NCBI RefSeq assembly: GCF_023111095.1
Contig: NZ_JALGYW010000004.1
Location: forward strand, 1 to 64,000
Length of the DNA stretch: 64,000 nucleotides
Direction: 5' to 3'
Origin: Maribellus sp. YY47
GTDB taxonomy: Bacteria; Bacteroidota; Bacteroidia; Bacteroidales; Prolixibacteraceae
Part shown: piece by piece, positions 1-8,290 of the stretch
Layout of the letters: each line of letters begins with the position of its first letter
How positions within the stretch are numbered: the first letter of the stretch is position 1
Translations under genes and position numbers: made by a program
Notes under the pieces: model-generated
Seen by the model: the letters and a program-made list of their open reading frames with translations, nothing else
The model's database searches: none
Told to the model about the DNA's origin: nothing

Positions 1-40
1 CACAAACAAGATACCATTAAAATTAAAAGCTATAAAAGAA

Positions 41-74
41 CAGACCGTTTCAAAGCTAGCTTTGAAACGGTCTG
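41..74 (-). terminator. Perfect 34-bp palindrome, terminator of nifJ
   Basis: Two perfectly complementary 17-base arms meet with no unpaired centre (central AGCT). On the minus strand the hairpin lies about 60 bases past the nifJ stop and is followed by a T-rich stretch (TTCTTTTATAGCTTTT). That fits a rho-independent terminator for nifJ. The plus-strand side lacks a T run, so it is probably one-directional. Confidence 0.7.
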
Positions 75-135
75 TGAATCTATTAACTTAGTCCAATAAT
101 CTGTAACGCTTATTTAGGACTAGTCAAGGTTTTTT

Positions 136-3100
136 TTATGCCTCTACTTCAGCTTCTGGCTTCGAGAAGTCCATGGCTGCCAATCGTTTGTACGATGCGT
201 AACGCCATTTTGCGTTGTCTTCGGCTGCAACAAACAGTTCGTCGGCAACGGCCGGGAACGATTTCTTGAGTGAAGTGTAACGTACCTCGCCATTCAGGAA
301 CTCCTGGAATTTAGTCCATTCAGGTTCTTTTGAATCCAACTGGAACGGGTTTTTACCTTCGGCTTCCAACAGCGGGTTGTAGCGGTACAAGTGCCAGTAT
401 CCTGATTCCACTGCTTTTTTCTCTTCTTCCTGAGTACGACCCATGCTCGCGCGCAGACCGTGGTTGATACAAGGAGCGTAAGCAATGATAATTGACGGAC
501 CCGGATATGCTTCAGCTTCGCGCAGCGCTTTGAAGTACTGCGACTGGTTAGCGCCCATGGCCACCTGTGCCACGTAAACATAACCATAGCTCATCATCAT
601 GGCGCCCAAATCTTTTTTGCGAACACGTTTACCGGCTGCAGCAAATTTAGCAACGGCACCTACCGGAGTAGATTTTGATGACTGACCACCGGTGTTTGAA
701 TACACTTCGGTATCCATTACCAGTACGTTTACATCTTCGCCGCTGGCCATTACGTGGTCGAGACCACCGTAACCGATGTCGTATGCCCAACCGTCACCAC
801 CGAATACCCAGATTGATTTTTTCACCAGGTATTGTTTCAGGCTTTTGATTTCAGCTGCGTATTTGCTATCGCTGTTTTTGATTACTTCCAATACTTTATT
901 GGATGCAACAATTGAACCTTCACCGTCATTCTTTTGAGCGATCCATTCAGCAAAAGCTTCTTTTTCAGCTTCTGATGCACCGTTCGAAAGGGCAGTGGTC
1001 ATGATGTCTTCGATACGGTTGCGTTGTGCAGAAACACCTTCAGCAAAACCAAAACCGTATTCGGCGTTGTCTTCGAACAGTGAGTTTGCCCATGCCGGAC
1101 CGTGACCCGATTGTTTGTGTTTACAGTATGGAGTTGAAGGAGCCGAACCACCGTAGATAGAAGAACATCCGGTAGCGTTGGCAACCATCATGCGCTCGCC
1201 GTACAACTGAGTGATCAGTTTAATGTATGGAGTTTCACCACAACCTGCACAAGCTCCCGAGAACTCGAACAATGGCTGAGCGAACTGTGAGTTTTTAACC
1301 GATTTGGTTTTGTCAACCACGGTTTCTTTCACCGTTACTTTGCTGTCCATGTAGTTCCAGCGCTCTATTTCAGCCTGCTGTGTTCCAAGCGGCTTCATAA
1401 CAAGTGCTTTTTCTTTTGAAGGACAAACATCGGCACAGTTACCGCAACCTGTACAGTCGAGTGGCGATACCTGGATACGGAAATTCAATCCGCCAAACAT
1501 TTTTGAAGGAGTGGCAGTTTTTACTTCAGTTCCGGCTGGTGCTGCGTCCACTTCTGCTTCATCCATCAGGAACGGACGAATAGCAGCGTGAGGACAAACG
1601 TACGCACACTGGTTACACTGGATACAGTTGTCGGCCTGCCATTCAGGTACGTTAACAGCGATACCGCGTTTTTCGTAAGCAGCTGTTCCGAGCGGAAATT
1701 GTCCGTCTTCCGATCCAACAAAAGTTGAAACAGGAAGATCGTCACCACGCTGGCCGTTGATTACGTCAACAACTTTGCGGATGTATGAAGGACGTGCTGA
1801 TTCTTCATCGTCGCCTTTCAGTACGATGTTTTTCCATTCGGCCGGTACTTCTACTTTTACCACATTTTTACCACCGGCGTCAACTGCAGCGTAGTTCATG
1901 TTTACAATGTTCTCGCCTTTTTTACCGTATGATTTTACAATGGCTTTTTTCATTTGTTCCACCGCCATTTCATAAGGAATTACTTCAGTAATTTTGAAGA
2001 ATGCCGATTGCATGATGGTGTTGGTACGGGTTCCCAATCCAAGTTCTTCACCCAGTTTGGTACCGTTGATGATGTAGAAGCTGATATCGTTTGTTGCCAT
2101 GTATTTTTTCATACTGTCAGGCAACTGATTTTTTGTTTCTTCTTCGTCCCAGATCGAGTTCAAAAGGAAAGAACCTCCTTTTTTCAAACCTTTCAATACA
2201 TCGTACAGATGAATGTAGGCAGGAACGTGACAGGCAACAAAGTCGGGAGTGGTTACCAGGTAAGTCGAGCGAATAGGTTTGTCGCCAAAACGCAGGTGAG
2301 AACAGGTAAAACCACCCGATTTTTTTGAGTCGTACTGGAAGTAACCCTGACACATTTTGTCAGTTGCACTACCGATAATTTTGATCGAGTTTTTGTTGGC
2401 ACCAACCGTTCCGTCAGAACCCAAACCGTAGAATTTAGCCTGGTAAGTTCCTTCCGGAGTCATGTTGATCTCTTCTTTCATCGGGAGCGATGTAAAAGTT
2501 ACGTCGTCAACAATACCGATGGTAAATGCATTTTTCGGCTCATTCATTTCAAGGTTTTCGTAAACCGAAAGAATCTGAGCAGGAGTAGTATCTTTTGATC
2601 CCAAACCATAACGGCCACCAACGATAAGCGGCGCATTTTCTTTTCCGTAGAAATGAGAGCGGATATCGAGGTACAATGGTTCTCCGGCAGCTCCCGGTTC
2701 TTTTGCACGATCGAGAACAGCAATTCTTTTAACTGTTGAAGGAAGTGCTTCAACAAAGTGTTTTGCTGAGAATGGACGGAACAGGTGAACCGAAATCAAA
2801 CCTACTTTTTTACCCTGGGCAGCCAGGTAATCGATGGTTTCTTTGATGGTTTCGGTAGCCGAACCCATTGCAATAATGATGTTTTCAGCATCCGGCGCTC
2901 CGTAATAGTCGAACGGACGATAGCTGCGACCGGTAATTTTGCCTACCTGATCCATGTAGTCGGCTACAATATCAGGAACTGCATCGTAAAATTTGTTGGC
3001 AGATTCTTTTGCCTGGAAGAAAATATCGGGGTTTTGAGCTGTACCGCGGGTTACAGGATGTTCAGGATTCAACGCTCTGTCGCGGAATGCCTGTATCGCT

Positions 3101-3699
3101 TCCATATCTACCAGCGGAAGCATGTCTTCCATTTCAATGGCTTCGATCTTCTGGATTTCGTGTGATGTGCGGAAACCGTCGAAGAAAGCCAGGAAAGGAA
3201 CTCTTGATTTCAGGGTAGCCAGGTGAGCAACACCTGCAAGGTCCATTTCTTCCTGAACAGAACCGGCAGCAAGCATAGCAAAACCGGTCTGGCGTGCAGC
3301 GTAAACGTCGCTGTGGTCACCAAAGATCGACAAAGCATGACCTGCAAGAGCACGTGCACTTACGTGGAATACGGTTGGAAGAAGCTCGCCTGCAATTTTA
3401 TACATGTTAGGAATCATTAATAACAATCCCTGAGAAGCAGTATAAGTTGATGTTAATGCTCCTGATTGCAATGCTCCGTGAACAGCGCCTGCTGCACCTG
3501 CTTCACTTTGCATTTCTGCCAAACGTACCGGGCGTCCGAACATGTTTTTCTTACCAAAAGCAGCCCATTCATCCACATACTCAGCCATAGTTGAAGACGG
3601 TGTAATAGGATAGATACAGGCAACTTCACTGAACATGTAACTCATATGCGCCGCAGCGTAGTTTCCGTCACATGTAATGAATTTTTTTTGTTTTGCCAT
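136..3699 (-). CDS. nifJ: Pyruvate:ferredoxin (flavodoxin) oxidoreductase, single-chain
   Basis: Oxidises pyruvate and CoA to acetyl-CoA and CO2 in the cytoplasm and passes two electrons to ferredoxin or flavodoxin. The 1187 residues match the fused homodimeric PFOR length. The N-terminus shows the pyruvate/TPP domain signature YPITPSSTMAE. Two 4Fe-4S motifs follow near residues 690 (CIQCNQCAYVCP) and 748 (CTGCGNCADVCP). CAGCGETP near 816 and GDGWAYDIGYGG near 970 mark the proximal cluster and TPP-binding region. It starts with ATG at 3699, 42 bases after the AAA-ATPase stop. I could not find a TAnnTTTG promoter directly in front. The Rnf complex encoded just upstream can oxidise the ferredoxin this enzyme reduces, so the neighbourhood makes metabolic sense. 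Confidence 0.97.
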   Translation of the reverse strand: MAKQKKFITCDGNYAAAHMSYMFSEVACIYPITPSSTMAEYVDEWAAFGKKNMFGRPVRLAEMQSEAGAAGAVHGALQSGALTSTYTASQGLLLMIPNMYKIAGELLPTVFHVSARALAGHALSIFGDHSDVYAARQTGFAMLAAGSVQEEMDLAGVAHLATLKSRVPFLAFFDGFRTSHEIQKIEAIEMEDMLPLVDMEAIQAFRDRALNPEHPVTRGTAQNPDIFFQAKESANKFYDAVPDIVADYMDQVGKITGRSYRPFDYYGAPDAENIIIAMGSATETIKETIDYLAAQGKKVGLISVHLFRPFSAKHFVEALPSTVKRIAVLDRAKEPGAAGEPLYLDIRSHFYGKENAPLIVGGRYGLGSKDTTPAQILSVYENLEMNEPKNAFTIGIVDDVTFTSLPMKEEINMTPEGTYQAKFYGLGSDGTVGANKNSIKIIGSATDKMCQGYFQYDSKKSGGFTCSHLRFGDKPIRSTYLVTTPDFVACHVPAYIHLYDVLKGLKKGGSFLLNSIWDEEETKNQLPDSMKKYMATNDISFYIINGTKLGEELGLGTRTNTIMQSAFFKITEVIPYEMAVEQMKKAIVKSYGKKGENIVNMNYAAVDAGGKNVVKVEVPAEWKNIVLKGDDEESARPSYIRKVVDVINGQRGDDLPVSTFVGSEDGQFPLGTAAYEKRGIAVNVPEWQADNCIQCNQCAYVCPHAAIRPFLMDEAEVDAAPAGTEVKTATPSKMFGGLNFRIQVSPLDCTGCGNCADVCPSKEKALVMKPLGTQQAEIERWNYMDSKVTVKETVVDKTKSVKNSQFAQPLFEFSGACAGCGETPYIKLITQLYGERMMVANATGCSSIYGGSAPSTPYCKHKQSGHGPAWANSLFEDNAEYGFGFAEGVSAQRNRIEDIMTTALSNGASEAEKEAFAEWIAQKNDGEGSIVASNKVLEVIKNSDSKYAAEIKSLKQYLVKKSIWVFGGDGWAYDIGYGGLDHVMASGEDVNVLVMDTEVYSNTGGQSSKSTPVGAVAKFAAAGKRVRKKDLGAMMMSYGYVYVAQVAMGANQSQYFKALREAEAYPGPSIIIAYAPCINHGLRASMGRTQEEEKKAVESGYWHLYRYNPLLEAEGKNPFQLDSKEPEWTKFQEFLNGEVRYTSLKKSFPAVADELFVAAEDNAKWRYASYKRLAAMDFSKPEAEVEA

Positions 3700-3741
3700 T
3701 TTTATTTGCGTTTTTAATTTATTAGTTGCTTGATTTTTTTC

Positions 3742-4923
3742 TTAGTATAAAAATCCGAAAAGCCATAATGGAATTTTTTTGCCCTGTCCGATTTCAATGA
3801 CATCAGACGCCGCATAAACATCACCTTCTGCTTGCAGTTTTCTACCTCCCACATTAAACGGATATTTACCGTCGACACAGAAATCGGCGACCGGCGATTT
3901 CGACAGTGTTCTTTTATAACCTACCTGGTTGTAAAAGAAGGTCTGGCGCATGGTCAGGTTGTCGGTATTATCGGGCGCAATCGCATGCAGCAGGTTGGTA
4001 TTGTGCATGTATACTTTGTCCGGTTTTTTCATTTGATCTTCGTCTCCACCGCCGTTGGCGTATAGAAGATTGATCAGCCTTGCGTTTTTGAGGTATTTCA
4101 GGTAATTCATTACCGTTGCACGCGAGGTCTCAATCGATCCGGCCAGTTTACTTACATTCGGTGTAAACGGTGTTTCCGAGGCCAGTAAAAGAAGCAATTT
4201 TCTTAGCTTCGACAAGTATTTGAATTCGATTTGGTTGATGTACGGTACATCAATTTCCAAGGCAAAATTTATGTTTTTGAGCAAGCGGTCAGTATAGAAA
4301 TTCGGATCATCCATGTAATACGGGAAATATCCGGTTTTCAGATAGTCGTCGAAATAGGCCAGCGGGCGAATTTCCCCTACTATTTCCTGAGCGATGGCTA
4401 CATGATTGGCCAATATGTCTTCGAAACGATATACTTTAAAATTCTTGCCGGTTTGGTGATTCAGGTATTCTCTGAATGAAAGTCCTTCCAGGTGATAAAT
4501 CTTTGCAAGTCCTTCCAAATCCGGGTTTCCTTCAGTAATTCTTAATACAGGCGAAGATGAAAAGATGATCTGAATTTCAGGAATTTCATCCATACATTTT
4601 CTAAGATCTTCCGACCAGTCGGGGTATTTCTGAATTTGATCGAGTACCAGTATTTTTCCACCCCTTTTGGCAAATTCATCAGCAAACGAACTGATTTTTC
4701 TTTTGGTGAAATAGAAATTGTTGAGGTTCAGGTACAGAACATCGTTACTGTCGAAATGATACTTACGGATATAGTCCAGCAGAAAGGTTGTTTTTCCAAC
4801 TCCTCTGAATCCTTTGATACAGATTAAGCGGTGGCTCCAGTCTATATTGTCCATCAGTTCCCGTTTGATGGTTTCTTTCTGACTGACGAGCAAAGATTTA
4901 TGTATCTGCTGAAAAAATTCCAA
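3742..4923 (-). CDS. Stand-alone AAA ATPase (AAA_14/DUF4143-type)
   Basis: A 393-residue predicted ATPase. A Walker A motif (GFRGVGKTT) lies near residues 39-47 and a Walker B-like stretch (KILVLDQIQKYPDW) follows near 90. The C-terminal half contains a winged-helix-like segment (SIETSRATVMNYLKYL) as in DUF4143 proteins. The C-terminus IPLWLFGFLY is, from memory, the usual ending of this family in Bacteroidota, so the gene looks complete. Members are abundant in Bacteroidota and Archaea, often single, and their cellular role is unclear. It is preceded by an unusual four-half-site repeat overlapping a candidate -7 box, which suggests tight or self-regulated expression. It sits between rnfA and nifJ on the same strand with no evident link to either. 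Confidence 0.85.
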   Translation of the reverse strand: MEFFQQIHKSLLVSQKETIKRELMDNIDWSHRLICIKGFRGVGKTTFLLDYIRKYHFDSNDVLYLNLNNFYFTKRKISSFADEFAKRGGKILVLDQIQKYPDWSEDLRKCMDEIPEIQIIFSSSPVLRITEGNPDLEGLAKIYHLEGLSFREYLNHQTGKNFKVYRFEDILANHVAIAQEIVGEIRPLAYFDDYLKTGYFPYYMDDPNFYTDRLLKNINFALEIDVPYINQIEFKYLSKLRKLLLLLASETPFTPNVSKLAGSIETSRATVMNYLKYLKNARLINLLYANGGGDEDQMKKPDKVYMHNTNLLHAIAPDNTDNLTMRQTFFYNQVGYKRTLSKSPVADFCVDGKYPFNVGGRKLQAEGDVYAASDVIEIGQGKKIPLWLFGFLY

Positions 4924-4943
4924 GGTATTTGCTTTTTATGAGG

Positions 4944-4981
4944 TTGCTAAAATTGCTATCTATACATAGCAAAAATAGCAA
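4944..4981. promoter_or_regulatory. Four-half-site operator-like repeat before the AAA ATPase gene
   Basis: The hexamer TTGCTA occurs at 4944-4949 and 4953-4958. Its complement TAGCAA occurs at 4967-4972 and 4976-4981. Each pair is spaced by AAA and the two pairs are separated by 8 bases, so the array is symmetric. It lies 21-58 bases before the ATPase start codon. The inner hexamers extend to a 7-bp inverted repeat. This looks like a binding site for a dimer of dimers; the protein that binds is unknown. Confidence 0.6.
4970..4977 (-). promoter_or_regulatory. Candidate -7 box TATTTTTG of the AAA ATPase gene
   Basis: On the minus strand the sequence reads TATTTTTG, a full match to the Bacteroidota TAnnTTTG box. 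Transcription would begin near 4964, about 40 bases before the ATG. The box overlaps two half-sites of the operator-like repeat, so a bound protein would block it. No clear -33 element was found. Confidence 0.5.
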
Positions 4982-5053
4982 AAATTTGTCATTTACTGAA
5001 GTTGATAATGAGCAGTTCGCTCTTTTATTTTGCTTATTAATGTACAGTTAAAC

Positions 5054-5626
5054 TTACACCAAACCCGAGAATCCCATAAACGCCATTGCCAGGATACCCG
5101 CTGTAATTAAGGCAATTGGAGTTCCTTTTAATCCCTTCGGAACATTTTGTAAGTCGAGGTGTTCGCGAATACCTGCAAAAAGGATCAGCGCGAGTCCAAA
5201 ACCAATAGCATTTGAAACGGCGTAAATCACCCCTTCCACCAGGTTAAATTCTTTTTGTATGGTCAAAATCGCAACACCCAAAATCGCACAGTTAGTGGTG
5301 ATTAACGGAAGAAAAATACCCAGAGCCTGGTAAAGTGGAGGGCTTACCTTTTTCAGAATAATTTCAACCAGCTGAACCAGTGCTGCAATTATCAGGATAA
5401 ATGCAATGGTTTGCAGATAAGCCAGGCCGAATTTGTTCAAAACATAATTTTGAACGAGGTACGTAACGATGGTTGCCAAAACCATTACAAATGCTACTGC
5501 ACCTGTCATTCCGACGGCGGTAGAGATACGTTTGGAAACCCCCAGAAACGGGCAAATTCCCAAAAATTTCATTAGTACAATGTTGTTGACTAATATGGCG
5601 CTTATTGCAATTACTAAATAATTCAT
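5054..5626 (-). CDS. rnfA: Rnf electron transport complex subunit RnfA
   Basis: Integral membrane subunit of the ion-translocating ferredoxin:NAD+ oxidoreductase. The 190 residues contain about six hydrophobic helices and the family signature near the start (ILVNNIVLMKFLGICPFLG), including the conserved cysteine of RnfA/NqrE. A second conserved cysteine sits in TTNCAILGVA near residue 110. Together RnfA and RnfE form an inverted pair that binds an iron-sulfur centre in the membrane core. It is the last gene of the rnf operon, 9 bases after rnfE. Confidence 0.96.
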   Translation of the reverse strand: MNYLVIAISAILVNNIVLMKFLGICPFLGVSKRISTAVGMTGAVAFVMVLATIVTYLVQNYVLNKFGLAYLQTIAFILIIAALVQLVEIILKKVSPPLYQALGIFLPLITTNCAILGVAILTIQKEFNLVEGVIYAVSNAIGFGLALILFAGIREHLDLQNVPKGLKGTPIALITAGILAMAFMGFSGLV

Positions 5627-5635
5627 TTTTCCCTC

Positions 5636-6220
5636 CTAGTTCTTTTTCATTCGGTTGATGATGGCAATTAAATAGCCCAGTACGATAAAGGCACCCGGTG
5701 CCAGTACAAAAAGAAGTGTTACAAAATTTTCAGAGTACAATGTCAGGTTGAAGATTTTGCCGCTTCCGAGAACTTCCCTGATACTTCCAAGCAGTACCAG
5801 TGCAAAGCTGAATCCCAATCCAATTCCCAGTCCGTCGAGTGCCGATGAGAGGGGATTGTTTTTCGATGCAAAAGCTTCGGCACGACCCAGTACGATACAG
5901 TTCACAACGATCAGGGGGATGAATAACCCAAGACTTTTGTACAGGGCAGGAACAAAGGCCTGCATCAGTAACTGAACAACCGTAACAAAAGCGGCAATGA
6001 TTACAATGAAAGCAGGAATCCTTACTTTGTCAGGAATAACACCTTTTACAAGCGAAATGGCGATGTTCGACATCATCAAAACAAAGGTGGTGGCCAGGCC
6101 CATTCCCAAACCATTTATGGCTGAAGAAGTAACCCCCAGAGTAGGACACATCCCGAGTACCAATACAAATACCGGGTTTTCTTTTATAAATCCTTTCGAA
6201 AAATTTTTCCACTGATTCAT
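5636..6220 (-). CDS. rnfE: Rnf electron transport complex subunit RnfE
   Basis: Membrane subunit of Rnf, homologous to NqrD, 194 residues with about six transmembrane helices. Family hallmarks are the N-terminal FSKGFIKENPVFVLVLGMCP with its conserved cysteine, and the second cysteine in IVVNCIVLGRAEAFAS. It should pair with RnfA around the intramembrane iron-sulfur site. In most Bacteroidota operons I know, rnfE follows rnfG directly. Here a four-helix-bundle gene and its flanking repeats separate the two, so rnfE and rnfA translation depends on read-through across that insert. Confidence 0.96.
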   Translation of the reverse strand: MNQWKNFSKGFIKENPVFVLVLGMCPTLGVTSSAINGLGMGLATTFVLMMSNIAISLVKGVIPDKVRIPAFIVIIAAFVTVVQLLMQAFVPALYKSLGLFIPLIVVNCIVLGRAEAFASKNNPLSSALDGLGIGLGFSFALVLLGSIREVLGSGKIFNLTLYSENFVTLLFVLAPGAFIVLGYLIAIINRMKKN

Positions 6221-6228
6221 ATTTCCTT

Positions 6229-6251
6229 AGTTTAGAGTTTAGTGTTCAGTG
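6229..6251 (+). repeat. 23-bp repeat copy A, left flank of four-helix-bundle gene
   Basis: Compared with the reverse complement of copy B (6696-6718), about 18 of 23 bases agree. Copies A and B therefore form imperfect inverted repeats around the four-helix-bundle gene. The motif is built of units such as AGTTTAGAGTTTA. It lies between that gene's stop and rnfE. Confidence 0.6.
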
Positions 6252-6299
6252 TTTCGAGTTATTCCTCTTATCAACTAAATCTACTAAACTTATACTTAT

Positions 6300-6692
6300 T
6301 TACTTTTTATATTTTTCGCCTTTCAGTTCGCTTTCCTTTAAATGACTGATTAAGCCTCGGTCCAATTTTCCGACTTCATCGGCTAAATCGTATGCCTTTT
6401 GGAACTCTTCCTGATTAATATATTTGTTGTCCAGAGCACGATAAAGTTGAGAACGAACTTCTCCGACAGAACCTTTAGAGATGAACAGAAATTGAACAAA
6501 CTCTTTATTCCCACCTCTTTCAAATCCTTCTGCAATATTATCCATGGCTGAACCCGACGAACCTTTTATTTGATTCACCAGTTTAAAGTCTTTTGAAAAA
6601 GCATCGTAACCCGTGTAAACGTTAATGAGTTTACAAAGCTCTCTGGCTTTTTGCCAGGCGATGATATCTTCAAATTGATTAAACGTTGCCAT
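6300..6692 (-). CDS. Four-helix-bundle protein (23S rRNA intervening-sequence-protein family) inserted in the rnf operon
   Basis: A 130-residue protein of the four-helix-bundle/S23 family, recognised by FEDIIAWQKARELCKLI at the N-terminus and the centre GSSGSAMDNIAEGFERGGNKEF (shortened here: SAMDNIAEGFERGG). Such genes were first seen in intervening sequences of 23S rRNA but are scattered through Bacteroidota intergenic regions. Their function is unknown; an RNA- or nucleic-acid-related role has been suggested. It is not an Rnf component. It interrupts rnfG-rnfE and is flanked by inverted 23-bp repeats, one of which recurs between rnfD and rnfC. I infer a mobile cassette that landed in the operon without stopping transcription, since it is in the same orientation. 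Confidence 0.9.
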   Translation of the reverse strand: MATFNQFEDIIAWQKARELCKLINVYTGYDAFSKDFKLVNQIKGSSGSAMDNIAEGFERGGNKEFVQFLFISKGSVGEVRSQLYRALDNKYINQEEFQKAYDLADEVGKLDRGLISHLKESELKGEKYKK

Positions 6693-6695
6693 TTT

Positions 6696-6718
6696 CTTTG
6701 AACTTTAAACTCTGAACT
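6696..6718 (-). repeat. 23-bp repeat copy B, right flank of four-helix-bundle gene
   Basis: Read on the plus strand it begins CTTTGAACTTTAAACT. It matches the reverse complement of copy C (8310-8332) at 22 of 23 bases and of copy A at about 18 of 23. It lies immediately 5' of the four-helix-bundle start codon and abuts the rnfG stop codon. Confidence 0.65.
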
Positions 6719-6723
6719 CTGAA

Positions 6724-7311
6724 CTATTTTTTCTGTTCGTAAGCGGTGTATCCTCTGCGTATAGCGTCGAGGAAAGCACGTGAAGAGATGGTTGAAGCGG
6801 TGATTGCGTCAATGTCGCCACCATCTTTTGTTACCGTGAGATTTGTGGTCTCCGGGTTTTTCCCAATTACGTTCTGCTTTGTCTTTGCAGGGTCCGGATT
6901 TCTAAACCAGGTATCCATTTTTGATCCTAGTCCCGGAGTCTCTGCATGATCAAGGACCGAGTAACCTGAAATATTTCCATCCTTGTCGATACCGACCATA
7001 ATTGAAATGTTACCGCTGAATCCAAGTCTGGTATAAGTGCTGATGGCTGTTCCTACAAGTTCGCCTCCCTTGAATGCAGGGAACAATTGGATACTGTCTC
7101 CACCGGCTTCGGTCAAAACTTTATAACTGGTCCCCAGTTCGTCAAATTCAGGAAGAACCTGGGTGATCGCTTCTGTTTGTGCTTTAATTTTTGCTGCTTC
7201 GATAGGCGCTTTGGTAAAGTCGTACACATAACCCAGTGCAGCGGCAGCAATTCCGGTTACTAAAACCAGGGTTACTACCATATTTGTAAAAGTCGATTCT
7301 TTCTTTGCCAT
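6724..7311 (-). CDS. rnfG: Rnf electron transport complex subunit RnfG
   Basis: Periplasm-facing flavoprotein subunit, homologous to NqrC, 195 residues. One N-terminal transmembrane helix (about residues 10-28) anchors an FMN-binding domain. The covalent FMN attachment motif appears near the C-terminus as ITASTISSRA, with the likely acceptor threonine at about residue 174. The usual motif is S-G-A-T; T-A-S-T is a variant. LGFSGNISIMVGID and HAETPGLGSK are typical family segments. The stop is separated from rnfD by one base on the upstream side, indicating translational coupling. Confidence 0.95.
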   Translation of the reverse strand: MAKKESTFTNMVVTLVLVTGIAAAALGYVYDFTKAPIEAAKIKAQTEAITQVLPEFDELGTSYKVLTEAGGDSIQLFPAFKGGELVGTAISTYTRLGFSGNISIMVGIDKDGNISGYSVLDHAETPGLGSKMDTWFRNPDPAKTKQNVIGKNPETTNLTVTKDGGDIDAITASTISSRAFLDAIRRGYTAYEQKK

Positions 7312-7312
7312 C

Positions 7313-8290
7313 TTATTGTCCTCCGAATCGTTTGGGTTTAATGTAATAGTTGAGTAGCGGGGTTACAGCATTCATAATCAGAATCGCAAATGAGATACCT
7401 TCGGGGTAGGCACCAAACATACGAATGTTGATGGTGATCAGCCCAATTCCAATTCCGTAAATGATCTGTGCTTTCGGATTCATGGGTGAAGTCACCATAT
7501 CGGTTGCCATAAAAACAGCACCTAACATTAATCCCCCTGCCATAATGTGGTAAACCGGATTAACGTACATTTCAGGATTGATCATCCAGAAGATTCCGGA
7601 GAATACCAATACTGTGGCCAGAATTGATACAGGAATATGCCAGGTAATTACCTTTTTCCAGATCATATAAATTCCACCTAAAACCAGCAAGAACGCCGAT
7701 ACTTCTCCCAGCGAACCGGCATTCATACCAAGTGCCATATCAGTGAGGTCGGGTAGTCCCTGTATTTTCGAGATCGGAACTCCGTTTTTTACACTTTCTT
7801 TAATCAATGCCAGAGGCGTTGCAGCAGATACTGCATCAACCGATGCCAGTTTTATCCCTGGCCACGAAGTCATTTGAACCGGGAACGACAACAACAAAAA
7901 CACACGACCTACCAAAGCCGGGTTAAAAATGTTGCTTCCCAGGCCCCCAAACGAAAGTTTACCAATTCCCATCGATGCCAGCGCACCAATAAGAATGATC
8001 CACCACGGAAGGCTCGACGGAACGTTAAAGGCCAGTAATATACCTGTAATAATTGCCGATCCATCGGTAACCGAAGGTGTAACTTTCATCAGGTATTTTT
8101 GAATAAGGTATTCGAAAGCCACACAGGCTGCAACCGCAATCAGTGTTACGCGCAGAGCATCAACCCCGAACATAAATACTGACCAGGCCAACGCCGGAAT
8201 CATGGCGTAGATCACCCGGTACATGATTTTTTGTGTCGAGTCGCTCGAATGTACGTGCGGCGAAGGCGAAACTGTTAATAATTTACTCAT
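7313..8290 (-). CDS. rnfD: Rnf electron transport complex subunit RnfD
   Basis: Membrane flavoprotein subunit, homologous to NqrB, 325 residues with about nine to ten hydrophobic helices. The N-terminus LTVSPSPHVHSSDST is typical of Bacteroidota and clostridial RnfD. The FMN-threonine motif appears as DAVSAATPLA, the threonine being the probable attachment site. Conserved segments include GGLGSNIFNPALVGRVF and MATDMVTSPM. It is part of the electron path across the membrane. The distance to rnfC is large (173 bases) and holds repeat-like sequence, which is unusual inside this operon. Confidence 0.96.
   Translation of the reverse strand: MSKLLTVSPSPHVHSSDSTQKIMYRVIYAMIPALAWSVFMFGVDALRVTLIAVAACVAFEYLIQKYLMKVTPSVTDGSAIITGILLAFNVPSSLPWWIILIGALASMGIGKLSFGGLGSNIFNPALVGRVFLLLSFPVQMTSWPGIKLASVDAVSAATPLALIKESVKNGVPISKIQGLPDLTDMALGMNAGSLGEVSAFLLVLGGIYMIWKKVITWHIPVSILATVLVFSGIFWMINPEMYVNPVYHIMAGGLMLGAVFMATDMVTSPMNPKAQIIYGIGIGLITINIRMFGAYPEGISFAILIMNAVTPLLNYYIKPKRFGGQ

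Noticed and set aside
3742-3771. Possible truncation of the AAA ATPase at its C-terminus
   Set aside because: The ending IPLWLFGFLY is, as far as I recall, the normal end for this family in Bacteroidota.
5010-5022. GAGC-AGTTC-GCTC hairpin followed by a T-rich stretch near the rnfA stop
   Set aside because: The stem has only four pairs and its T tract faces the plus strand, where no gene ends.
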